From: Geodermatophilus sabuli
Lineage (GTDB): Bacteria > Actinomycetota > Actinomycetes > Mycobacteriales > Geodermatophilaceae
Direction: 5' to 3'
Length of the DNA: 64,000 nt
Assembly (NCBI RefSeq): GCF_010686765.1
Contig: NZ_JAAGWF010000002.1
Span: 1-64,000 of the forward strand
In this document: positions 10,510 to 18,037 of the stretch, piece after piece
How positions within the stretch are numbered: the stretch's first letter is position 1
Layout of the letters: each line of letters begins with the position of its first letter
Notes under the pieces: model-generated
The model's input: the letters and a program-made list of their open reading frames with translations, nothing else
What the model was told of the DNA's origin: nothing
Database searches by the model: none
Made by a program: the position numbers and the translations under genes

Positions 10510-11301
10510 TCAGCCCACCTCCGTCCGCGACGGCCCCGGGTCGTCGAGGAACAGCGCCTCCCGGCCGGTGCCGAGGTAGGCCTGCTGCACGGCCGTGCTC
10601 GCCCGCACCTCGTCCGGGTCGCCGGTGAGCAGCACCCGGCCCAGGTGCAGCACGGTGACCGAGGTGGCCAGGGCGAACACCACGTCGAGGTCGTGCTCGA
10701 CGATCACCACGGTCACCGACCCGGGCAGCGTCTGCAGCAGGCCGACCAGGCGGGCGCTCTCCGCGGGTGACATGCCGGCGGCGGGCTCGTCGAGCAGCAG
10801 CAGGGTCGGCTCGCAGGCCAGCGCGACGGCCACCTCCACCTGCCGCCGCTCGCCGTGCGACAGCGCGGCCACCGGCGTCCCGGCCCGTTCGGCGAGGCCC
10901 ACGTCGGCGAGCAGTTCCCGGGTCCGCTCGCGGGCCGCGGCCTGGCGGCGGGGAACCAGCGAGTGGCGGGACCGGTGCTGCCGCTGCGCCGCGAGCAGCA
11001 CGTTCTGCTCGACCGTCTGGCTGAGGAAGAGGCTGGAGTGCTGCAGGGTCTGGCTGATGCCGCGCCGGGCCCGCTGCGGCTCCGACAGCCGGGTGACGTC
11101 GTCCCCCGCGAGGGCCACCGTGCCGGCCGAGACCCGCAGCGCACCCGTGACCAGCTTGAACAGCGTGCTCTTCCCGGCACCGTTCGGGCCGATGAGGGCG
11201 TGCCGCGCCCCGGCCGGGACGTCGAGCGTGACGTCGTCCACCGCGGTGAGGGCGCCGAAGGAGCGGGTCACGCCGGACAGGGACAGCAGCGGTGCGCTCA
11301 T
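10510..11301 (-). CDS. livG: ABC transporter, ATPase LivG
   Basis: 263 residues, ATG start overlapping the livM stop (ATGA). Walker A GPNGAGKST near residue 38, a LivG-like segment RARRGISQTLQHSSLF between Walker A and the signature, signature-like LSHGERRQVEVAVAL (H in place of the usual G), Walker B LLLLDEPAAGM, and VIVEHD at the switch. The C-terminal extension typical of LivG is present. It pairs with LivF to power LivH/LivM. Confidence 0.9.
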   Translation of the reverse strand: MSAPLLSLSGVTRSFGALTAVDDVTLDVPAGARHALIGPNGAGKSTLFKLVTGALRVSAGTVALAGDDVTRLSEPQRARRGISQTLQHSSLFLSQTVEQNVLLAAQRQHRSRHSLVPRRQAAARERTRELLADVGLAERAGTPVAALSHGERRQVEVAVALACEPTLLLLDEPAAGMSPAESARLVGLLQTLPGSVTVVIVEHDLDVVFALATSVTVLHLGRVLLTGDPDEVRASTAVQQAYLGTGREALFLDDPGPSRTEVG

Positions 11302-12344
11302 GCCGGTGCCTCGTCGGTGCCCGGCAGGACGGCCCGGCGCCGTCCCCGGCGGAGGTCGGCCAGCCCGGCGACCCCGCGCGGCAGCACGTACACGGCGACG
11401 ATGAAGACCAGGCCGAGCAGCAGCGGCCCGTGCCCCTCGAGCGTCGGGCCGAAGGTGTCCCGCACGAGGACGACGACGGCCGCGCCCAGCGCCGGGCCCC
11501 ACAGCGTGCCGGCGCCGCCCAGGACGACGGCCAGCAGCATCAGGGCGCTGGTGGTGAAGCCGGCGTCGCTGGGGTTGACGATCCGCACCAGGCCGGCGAA
11601 CAGGCCGCCGGCCAGCCCGGCGAAGCCGCCCGCGAGCGCGAAGGCGAGGTACTTGTAGCGGAACGGCGAGTACCCGAGCGAGCGCATCCGCCCCTCGTTG
11701 TCGCGGATGCCGCGCAGCGCGGCGCCGAACGGCGAGGCGGCCACCAGCCACAGGCCGAGGGCGCCGAGCAGCACCACGGCGAGGACGAACCAGTACACGT
11801 ACCCGGCGAGGGTCAGCGGGGTGCCGGCGACCCGGATCGAGGGGATGCCGAACAGGCCGTTGGAGCCGCCGGTGACCGACGACAGCGACTGGGCGAGCTG
11901 GTGCACCAGCTCGCCGATGGCGAGGGTGAGCATCAGGAAGTAGACGCCGCCGCTGCGCACCGCCAGCCAGCCGGTGGCCGCCGCCGCGAGCGCGCCGGCG
12001 ACCGCGGCCGCCAGGACGGTGACCAGGCCCTCGCTGGTCCAGTGCGTCGACACCAGGCCGGCGGTGTAGGCGCCGACGCCGAACCAGGCGGCGTGCCCGA
12101 GCGAGGGCAGACCGGTGAGACCCACGAGCAGGTCCAGGCTCATCGCGAAGAGCGCGAAGACCAGGATCCGGGAGACGGTGTTGGTGCTGAACGGGTCGGC
12201 GACCAGCGGCACGGCGGCCAGGACCGCCAGCAGCGCCACGGCGAGGACGGCGGTCAGCGCGCGCGGCGGCCGGCGCCGGCGCGGTGCGGCCGGGGCCGCC
12301 GCGGCACCGGGCGCGGTCTCGGCGGGGAGGCTCTGCACGCTCAT
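11298..12344 (-). CDS. livM: ABC transporter permease LivM
   Basis: 348 residues, ATG start overlapping the livH stop (ATGA at 12341-12344). An N-terminal tail rich in A, P and R precedes about nine hydrophobic segments. LivM hallmarks are LVGLTGLPSLGHAAWFGVGAY near residue 75 and GIRDNEGRMRSLGY, the coupling-helix region that contacts the ATPases. Forms the membrane channel with LivH. Confidence 0.9.
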   Translation of the reverse strand: MSVQSLPAETAPGAAAAPAAPRRRRPPRALTAVLAVALLAVLAAVPLVADPFSTNTVSRILVFALFAMSLDLLVGLTGLPSLGHAAWFGVGAYTAGLVSTHWTSEGLVTVLAAAVAGALAAAATGWLAVRSGGVYFLMLTLAIGELVHQLAQSLSSVTGGSNGLFGIPSIRVAGTPLTLAGYVYWFVLAVVLLGALGLWLVAASPFGAALRGIRDNEGRMRSLGYSPFRYKYLAFALAGGFAGLAGGLFAGLVRIVNPSDAGFTTSALMLLAVVLGGAGTLWGPALGAAVVVLVRDTFGPTLEGHGPLLLGLVFIVAVYVLPRGVAGLADLRRGRRRAVLPGTDEAPA

Positions 12345-13225
12345 GAGTGGGCCACCTTCCCGGCGAAGAGTCCACGGGGCCGGACGATGAGCACGAGGGC
12401 GAGGGTGCCGAACAGGATGAACGAGGCCACGTCGGGCAGCAGCGCGCGGCCCAGCGACTCGACCTGGCCGATCACCAGCGCGCCGATGAGCGCGCCGCGG
12501 ATGGACCCGAGGCCGCCGATGACCACGACCACCAGCGCGAGCAGCAGGATGGTCTCGTCCAGTCCCGGCCGCGCGCCGTAGACCGGTGCTGCCAGCACAC
12601 CGGCGACCGTGGCCAGCATCGAGCCGATGCCGAGGACGGCGACCTTCACCTTGCGGTTGTCGATGCCCATCGCCGAGACCATCTCCCGGTCGGCGACGCT
12701 GGCCCGGACGAGGGCGCCGACCGACGTCCGTTCCACGACCAGCCAGACGGCCAGGGCCAGGACCAGCCCGACGCCGATGAGCATCAGCCGGTAGGCGGGG
12801 TAGGCGCTGCCGGCGACGTCCACGCTGGTGTCCAGGCCCGGGGGTGGGGAGACCGACCGGACGTCGTTGCCGTACACGATCGAGAGCACCTCGGCCACGA
12901 CCAGCGAGATGCCGAGGGTCAGCAGCGCCTGGTCGAGGACCGGCCGCCGGGCCAGTGGCTCGGTCATGCCCGACAGGGCCCCGCCGGCCAGCAGCCCGAC
13001 CAGCGCGGCGACGCCGAGCGCGGCGAGGAAGCCACCCCACGAGTCGCCGGCGACGAAGTTGACCGCCAGGTAGGACCCCACGAGGAAGAAGGCGCCGTGG
13101 GCCAGGTTCAGCACGTCCATCATCCCGAAGACGATGGACAGGCCGACGGCGAGGACGAACAGCAGCGCGCCGATGGCGAAGCCGTTGAGGATGCTGACGA
13201 GGTTCTCGTCGAACCAGCCGAGCAT
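12341..13225 (-). CDS. livH: ABC transporter permease LivH
   Basis: 294 residues, ATG start. About eight membrane segments; the N-terminal GFAIGALLFVLAVGLSIVFGM and NLAHGAFFLVGSYLA are typical LivH sequences, as is the C-terminal LVLIVRPRGLFAG. It follows the substrate-binding protein gene by 76 bp. Partner of LivM. Confidence 0.9.
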   Translation of the reverse strand: MLGWFDENLVSILNGFAIGALLFVLAVGLSIVFGMMDVLNLAHGAFFLVGSYLAVNFVAGDSWGGFLAALGVAALVGLLAGGALSGMTEPLARRPVLDQALLTLGISLVVAEVLSIVYGNDVRSVSPPPGLDTSVDVAGSAYPAYRLMLIGVGLVLALAVWLVVERTSVGALVRASVADREMVSAMGIDNRKVKVAVLGIGSMLATVAGVLAAPVYGARPGLDETILLLALVVVVIGGLGSIRGALIGALVIGQVESLGRALLPDVASFILFGTLALVLIVRPRGLFAGKVAHS

Positions 13226-13301
13226 GGGAGTGCTCCTCTCGGGGAGCCGGGCCGCGGCGGCAGGGCGGGCAGGTGCCGCTACGGCCCGGCGCCCGGGCTG
13301 G

Positions 13302-14525
13302 TCAGGGCTGCGGGAAGACGCCGAGCTCCTCGACGACGGAGTTGACCAGCGTCCCGTCCTGATCGACCACCTCCCGCAGGTAGACGGCCTGCTCCGGGGT
13401 CTGGTCCGTGAAGCTCCAGGGGCCGCGCGGGCTGTCGTCGATCTCCCCGAGGCCGCCGAGGGCCTCGCTCAGCGCCTCACCGGTGGTCTCGCCGGACTCC
13501 TCCAGCGCGCGGGCGAGGACGTTGGCCGCGTCGTAGGCCTGCACCGCGTAGGTGGTGGGCAGCTCGTCGTAGGCCGCCTGGTAGGCCTCGACGAACTCGG
13601 TGTTGGTCTCGTTGTCGATCTCGGTCGAGTAGTGCAGCGTCGTCCGGACGCCGACCGCCGCCGGGCCCTGCGCGTCGAGCACGCTGCCCTCGGTGAGGAA
13701 GCCCGAGCCGTAGAGCGGGGTGGTGTCCTTGAGGCCGAACTCCGCGTACTGCTGGACGAAGCTCACCGCCTCGCCGCCGGCGTAGAACACGAACGTCGCG
13801 GCCGCGCCGGAGGACTGCACGCCGGAGAGGAACGGCTGGAAGTCCTGCGTCGTGCCGAACGGCGTCAGCGCCTGGCCGGCGATCGTCCCGCCGCCGGCGG
13901 TGTAGGCCTCGGTGAAGCCGGCGACCACCTCCTGGCCGGCGGCGTAGTCCGGTGCCATCACGTAGACCGGGCCGATGCCCTCGCCGGCCAGGTACTCGCC
14001 CATCGCGCCGGCGATCTGGGCGTTGGTGAAGGACGACCGCCAGACGTAGGGGCTCGCGGCGGCCTGGGTGATCGCCTCGGCGCCGGCGTTGGCCACGATC
14101 AGCGGCACCTGCGCCTCGGTGACCTGCTCGGCGACGCCCAGGGCGGTGGCCGAGTTGACGATGCCGACCATCGCGTCGACGTCGCCCTCGGTGAGCAGCC
14201 GCTGGATGGCCGGCACGCCGGTGTCGGGGCCCTCGCCCTCGTCGGCGGTCACCGTCTCGACGGTGAAGCCGCCCATCTCGCCGCCGTTCTGCTCCAGCCA
14301 CAGGTCCCAGCCCTGCTGCATGTCCTCGCCGAGCGGGGTGTAGACCCCGGCCTGCGGGATGACGAGGCCGATGCGGACGGTGCCGCCGCCCTCGCCGCCC
14401 CCGCCGCCGCTCTCCTCGTCCTCGCCGAGGCTGCCGCCGCCGCAGGCGGCCACGGCCAGGGTGAGGACGCCGACGCCGAGGCCGCCGAGCAGTCGCCGAC
14501 CGGACAGGTGATGCAGCACGGGCAC
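13302..14525 (-). CDS. Liv-type substrate-binding lipoprotein
   Basis: 407 residues from a GTG. The N-terminus is a lipoprotein signal: positive RR, hydrophobic LLGGLGVGVLTLAV, lipobox AVAAC, then a glycine/glutamate-rich linker. The mature part is a type I periplasmic-binding fold (Peripla_BP_6) with VRIGLVIPQAGVYTPLGEDM at its start, as in Liv and aromatic-acid binding proteins. It is the first gene of the liv operon and sets its specificity. The neighbouring box genes suggest an aromatic acid ligand; the sequence alone does not show this. Confidence 0.9.
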   Translation of the reverse strand: MPVLHHLSGRRLLGGLGVGVLTLAVAACGGGSLGEDEESGGGGGEGGGTVRIGLVIPQAGVYTPLGEDMQQGWDLWLEQNGGEMGGFTVETVTADEGEGPDTGVPAIQRLLTEGDVDAMVGIVNSATALGVAEQVTEAQVPLIVANAGAEAITQAAASPYVWRSSFTNAQIAGAMGEYLAGEGIGPVYVMAPDYAAGQEVVAGFTEAYTAGGGTIAGQALTPFGTTQDFQPFLSGVQSSGAAATFVFYAGGEAVSFVQQYAEFGLKDTTPLYGSGFLTEGSVLDAQGPAAVGVRTTLHYSTEIDNETNTEFVEAYQAAYDELPTTYAVQAYDAANVLARALEESGETTGEALSEALGGLGEIDDSPRGPWSFTDQTPEQAVYLREVVDQDGTLVNSVVEELGVFPQP

Positions 14526-14538
14526 GCTCCGAAGCTCG

Positions 14539-14581
14539 TGACGTGCTACACCTGCACGTCTGATGTCGCAGAACCATGTAG
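14539..14581 (-). promoter_or_regulatory. Candidate operator of the liv operon (GCTACA ... TGTAGC)
   Basis: GCTACAC (14545-14551) and ATGTAGC (14576-14582) repeat the paired motif found in front of boxC with the same 30-bp offset. A second dyad overlaps it: GACGTGC (14540-14546), seven bases, GCACGTC (14554-14560). The site lies between the liv operon and the divergent PaaX gene and so could control both. Confidence 0.5.
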
Positions 14582-14601
14582 CGGACCGGTAGCTGTGTCA
14601 A
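14573..14601 (-). promoter_or_regulatory. Putative promoter of the liv operon
   Basis: Reading on the minus strand, TTGACA (14601-14596) is followed 17 bases later by CATGGT (14578-14573). The -35 box is perfect, the -10 box weak. It sits inside the operator-like region, as expected for a repressed promoter. Confidence 0.4.
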
Positions 14602-14706
14602 GCGTCACAGTCGGTTCCCCGTGGAGAAGGTGACCCATCCGTGACCTCTCCCACGCGGGTGGTGGCGCGCGGAGGGAGCCGGGTCACCGGGTGTCACGAT
14701 GGAGGT

Positions 14707-15552
14707 GTGGAGGTCGTCGAGGGACCCTTCGTGACCCGCCGGCAGGAGCTCGGCGCGGCCAGCGCGCGCAGCCTGCTGCTCACCGTGCTGGGCGAGTTCG
14801 TGCTGCCCAGCGACCGGCCGGTCTGGACCGCCAGCCTCATCGACCTGCTCGGTGAGCTCGACGTCGCCGAGAAGGCCGCCCGGCAGGCGATCATGCGCAC
14901 CGCCGACAGCGGCTGGATCGAGGCCAACCGCATCGGCCGGGAGACCCGGTGGTCGCTGACCGCGGCGGGTACCCGCCTGCTGCGCGAGGGCACCGACCGC
15001 ATCTACGGCTTCGCCGCCGACGACCGGGCCTGGGACGGCCGCTGGCTGGTGCTGTCCGTCGGCGTCCCGGAGAACAACCGGGCGCTCCGCCAGCAGCTGC
15101 GCACCCGCCTGGGCTGGGCCGGGCTGGGCTCCCTCGACGGCGGCACCTGGGTGACCCCCCGGGTCGACCGCGAGCAGGAGGCCCGGCGCGTGCTCGAGCA
15201 GCTGGACCTGCTCGGCGGGAGCTGGTCGTTCGTCGCCGCGGCCGGCGCCGTCGGGGAAGAGCGCTCGCTGGCCCGCAACGCGTGGGACCTCGACGCGATC
15301 GAGGCCCGCTACGAGGACTTCCTCGACCTGGTCGGCCGCCGGCGACCCCGGACCGACCGGCAGGCGCTGGTGGCCCAGGTCCGGCTGGTCCAGGAGTGGC
15401 GCCGGTTCCCGCTGCTCGACCCGGGCCTGCCGCGGGAGCTGCTGCCACCGCGGTGGAGCGGCAGCCGGGCGGCGGAGGTCTTCCGCGAGCGGCACGCCTC
15501 CTGGGCCCCGCGCGCGCAGCGGGCCTGGTCGGAGCTGTCCGTCGACCGCTGA
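14707..15552 (+). CDS. PaaX-family transcriptional regulator
   Basis: 281 residues if started at the GTG at 14707; a GTG at 14641 with GGAGAAGG upstream would add 22 residues and cannot be excluded. PaaX architecture: an N-terminal winged helix (ARSLLLTVLGEFVLP, then KAARQAIMRTADSGWIEANR as the recognition region), a central domain starting WDGRWLVLSVGVPE, and a C-terminal LVQEWRRFPLLDPGLP...LLP block. PaaX proteins repress aromatic-catabolic genes and are released by an aryl-CoA such as phenylacetyl-CoA. Here it is divergent from liv and near box, so benzoyl-CoA is a plausible effector. That is inference. Confidence 0.88.
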   Translation: MEVVEGPFVTRRQELGAASARSLLLTVLGEFVLPSDRPVWTASLIDLLGELDVAEKAARQAIMRTADSGWIEANRIGRETRWSLTAAGTRLLREGTDRIYGFAADDRAWDGRWLVLSVGVPENNRALRQQLRTRLGWAGLGSLDGGTWVTPRVDREQEARRVLEQLDLLGGSWSFVAAAGAVGEERSLARNAWDLDAIEARYEDFLDLVGRRRPRTDRQALVAQVRLVQEWRRFPLLDPGLPRELLPPRWSGSRAAEVFRERHASWAPRAQRAWSELSVDR

Positions 15553-15559
15553 AGGAGGA

Positions 15560-15645
15560 CCGCCCTCCCCCCACGCCTCGCTCCGCTCGGCGCGGGACCC
15601 TGGAGGGCGGCCGTTCCGGCGCGGGACCCTGGAGGGCGGCCGTTC
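15560..15645. repeat. Hairpin with tandemly duplicated 3' arm (29-bp direct repeat)
   Basis: CCGCCCTCC (15560-15568) can pair with GGAGGGCGG at 15602-15610 or again at 15631-15639. The reason is an exact 29-bp tandem duplication, 15588-15616 and 15617-15645. It lies between the convergent PaaX gene and the gene at 15644 and should act as a terminator. Confidence 0.75.
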
Positions 15646-16195
15646 AGGCGGGGACCGGGTGCCGCTCGAGCCAGGCCCGGCCGGCGTCGGTGAGCACCCG
15701 CATGTCCCGCTCGGCGAGCAGCAGCGGCGGGTCCTGCCGGTACAGCCGCGCGACGAGGTGGCTGTCGGGCGCGAGCTGCCGGGCGATCTGGTGGGCCTCC
15801 AGCTTGTGCAGGCGGCCCTCGGGGGCGGCCGCGAACCGCTGCAGCAGCGCGGCCTGCACCTGCTCGGGGTCGGGCCGGTCCCGGGGGTCGGCCACCGCGG
15901 CGGGCTGCTCGTCGAGCAGCGCGGTGATCGCCCGGGAGAAGGTCTGCACCAGGTCGCGGATGCGGTCGTCGCGCGAGGGTGCCGCCGCCTCGCCGCCGGA
16001 GCCCTGCCAGGTGCGCTGCGGGTGTCGGCGCAGGTACTCCTGCTCGAGCTCGAGCATCCGCTCGGTGTGGGTGCGGAACTGCTCGGCGGTGCCGTGCAGG
16101 AAGACCCAGTGCCGCATCGCGTGGGCGTGCACGCCCTGGCGTTCCAGTTCCTCGTCGGACAGCTCGCGCGCCGGGATGCCCGGTCGGTCGGTCAT
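15644..16195 (-). CDS. Uncharacterised actinobacterial protein (DUF6158-like)
   Basis: 183 residues, ATG start. Soluble and mostly helical: GIPARELSDEELERQG at the start, AMRHWVFLHGTAEQFRTHT, then ELEQEYLRRHPQRTWQ. I associate this pattern with DUF6158, widespread in actinobacteria and without known function; the family number is from memory. A central segment with acidic and proline residues leads to a C-terminal half that may be a small helical domain (EAHQIARQLAPDSHLVARL). The stop overlaps the end of the 29-bp tandem repeat. It lies 136 bp downstream of a hydrolase gene on the same strand; cotranscription is uncertain. Confidence 0.6.
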   Translation of the reverse strand: MTDRPGIPARELSDEELERQGVHAHAMRHWVFLHGTAEQFRTHTERMLELEQEYLRRHPQRTWQGSGGEAAAPSRDDRIRDLVQTFSRAITALLDEQPAAVADPRDRPDPEQVQAALLQRFAAAPEGRLHKLEAHQIARQLAPDSHLVARLYRQDPPLLLAERDMRVLTDAGRAWLERHPVPA

Positions 16196-16331
16196 GGCCG
16201 CTCCCTCCGTCGGTTCCTCGGTCGAACGCCGCAGGCGGTGACCCGCGTCTCATCGTGGGGGGCGCGGGGCCCGGCTGTCACCCCGCGCGGCGCGGCGCCG
16301 GTCGGCCCGGTCGCGGCGCCGGTCGGGCCGG

Positions 16332-17066
16332 TCACGGCGCCGTCGCCAGGCGCAGGATGCCCTCGGCCAGCTCCGCCGGGCGGGTGAACATCGACTCGTG
16401 GCTGCCCGGGACCTCGGTGACCTGCGCGCCGCAGCGCTGTGGGAACCGCGGTGCCCAGGCGTGCTCGCCCGGGGGCAGGGCGACGTCGTCCACGGAGAGC
16501 AGGTAGTCGATCGGGACGTCGAGGTCGCGGTAGGCGTTGCCCCCGACCGCGGGCTCGCTGAAGCACAGGAACGACTGCGGGCGCAGCACCGAGTGCACCA
16601 CCGCGGCCGTCGCCGGGTCGGCGTCCTGCATGAAGCCGCCCTGGAAGACCTCGAGGGGCAGCAGCACCGTGTTGTCGTCGGAGGCGGCGGCCAGCTGCTC
16701 GAACAGCTCGGTGTAGTGCGGCGGCACCTCGTCGTTGAGGCAGCTGCCCGCCTCGGGGACGAACGCGCTCCAGAAGACGAGGCGCTTGAGCCGCCCGGCC
16801 AGCCGGGGCGCGGCGCCGGCGACGACGAACCCGCCCCAGCTGTGCCCCACCAGCGTCACGTCGGTCATCCCGGAGCGGTCCACGGCGTCGACCAGCCGGT
16901 CCACGCAGTCGCTGAGGGTCACCCCGCGCGGGTCGTCGTCGATGCCGAGGCCCGGGCTGGTGGGGGCGATCACCCGGTGCCCCTCCGCCCGCAGCCGGGC
17001 GGCCACCGGCTGCCAGGCCCACCCGCCGTGCCAGGCGCCGTGCTGCAGCACGAACTCCTCCGCCAT
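16332..17066 (-). CDS. Alpha/beta-fold hydrolase
   Basis: 244 residues, ATG start with GAGGAGG upstream. The N-terminal HGAWHGGWAW forms the oxyanion region, GHSWGG (about residue 78) contains the nucleophilic serine, and GSHESMF near the C-terminus supplies the catalytic histidine. This is the EstC/salicylate-esterase-like group. It is 50 bp downstream of the permease gene in the second CoA-ligase operon, where it could be an ester hydrolase or aryl-CoA thioesterase. A relative is encoded at 48413. Substrate unknown. Confidence 0.8.
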   Translation of the reverse strand: MAEEFVLQHGAWHGGWAWQPVAARLRAEGHRVIAPTSPGLGIDDDPRGVTLSDCVDRLVDAVDRSGMTDVTLVGHSWGGFVVAGAAPRLAGRLKRLVFWSAFVPEAGSCLNDEVPPHYTELFEQLAAASDDNTVLLPLEVFQGGFMQDADPATAAVVHSVLRPQSFLCFSEPAVGGNAYRDLDVPIDYLLSVDDVALPPGEHAWAPRFPQRCGAQVTEVPGSHESMFTRPAELAEGILRLATAP

Positions 17067-17116
17067 GTCCGTTCCTCCTCGTCGAGTGCCGACCGCGCCC
17101 GGACGGGCGCGGGGGA

Positions 17117-18037
17117 TCAGGAGCGGCTCTCCGCCGCAGCGGTCGCCGGTCGCCGGGTGGGTGCCACGACCAGCGCGACGCCCACCGTGGTGACCGCGAT
17201 GCCGGCCAGCGACACCGCCGAGAGCCGCTCGCCGAACAGCAGGTAGGCCTCCACGGCGGTCGCCGGCGGCACCAGGTAGTAGAGGCTGGACACCCCGGCC
17301 GCCGTCCCCCGGCGCAGCAGCACCAGCAGCAGGAGCACCGCACCGAGCGACAGGAACACCACCAGCCAGACGAAGGCCGCGACGAACTCGCCCGTCCACC
17401 GGATGCTGGTGTCCTCGGTGCCGACGGCCAGGACCAGCAACAGGGCCGAGGCCGCGGCGTACTGGACCGCGGTGCCCCACACCAGCGGGACGTCGTCGCC
17501 GTGCCGCTTCTGGTACAGCGTGCCCGCGGTGCCGGCGGCCAGGCCGACCACGCAGGCCAGCACCCCGGACGCCGGCAGCGGGTCCTCGGTGCCGGCGGCG
17601 GCGATGCCCGGGCCCACGACCAGGGCGACGCCGGCCAGCCCCAGCAGCAGGCCGCCCCACTGCCGGGCGGTGGGCCGCTCGCCGAGCAGCCGCGTGCCCA
17701 GGACCGCGACCAGCACCGGCTGCAGGCTCACCACCACCGCCGACACCCCCGCCGGCACGCCCACCGAGATGCCGTAGAAGACCCCGCCCAGGTAGCCGGC
17801 GTGCAGGAGCACCCCGACCGCGGACGCGTGCCCGTACTGGGTGCCCGTGGCCGGCCGCGGCGAGCGCAGCGCCAGCGCCAGGACGACCAGCAGCACGGCG
17901 GCGACGGCCAGCCGGACGGCGAGGAAGGTGAACGGCTCGGCGTAGGGCAGCCCGTACTTCGCCCCGACGAAGCCGGTGCTCCACAGCAGGACGAACAGCG
18001 CCGGCCCGCCCAGGCGCACGAGGGGAGAGGAGGTCAC
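17117..18037 (-). CDS. EamA/DMT-family transporter
   Basis: 306 residues, GTG start overlapping the upstream hydroxylase stop (GTGA). Ten hydrophobic segments in two EamA repeats; the N-terminal LLWSTGFVGAKYGLPYAEPFTFLAVRLA and SVVVSLQPVLVAVLGTRLLGER are typical of drug/metabolite transporters, repeated as YYLVPPATAVEAYLLFGERLS in the second half. The overlap with the aromatic hydroxylase gene suggests export or uptake of the pathway's substrate or product. Confidence 0.85.
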   Translation of the reverse strand: MTSSPLVRLGGPALFVLLWSTGFVGAKYGLPYAEPFTFLAVRLAVAAVLLVVLALALRSPRPATGTQYGHASAVGVLLHAGYLGGVFYGISVGVPAGVSAVVVSLQPVLVAVLGTRLLGERPTARQWGGLLLGLAGVALVVGPGIAAAGTEDPLPASGVLACVVGLAAGTAGTLYQKRHGDDVPLVWGTAVQYAAASALLLVLAVGTEDTSIRWTGEFVAAFVWLVVFLSLGAVLLLLVLLRRGTAAGVSSLYYLVPPATAVEAYLLFGERLSAVSLAGIAVTTVGVALVVAPTRRPATAAAESRS

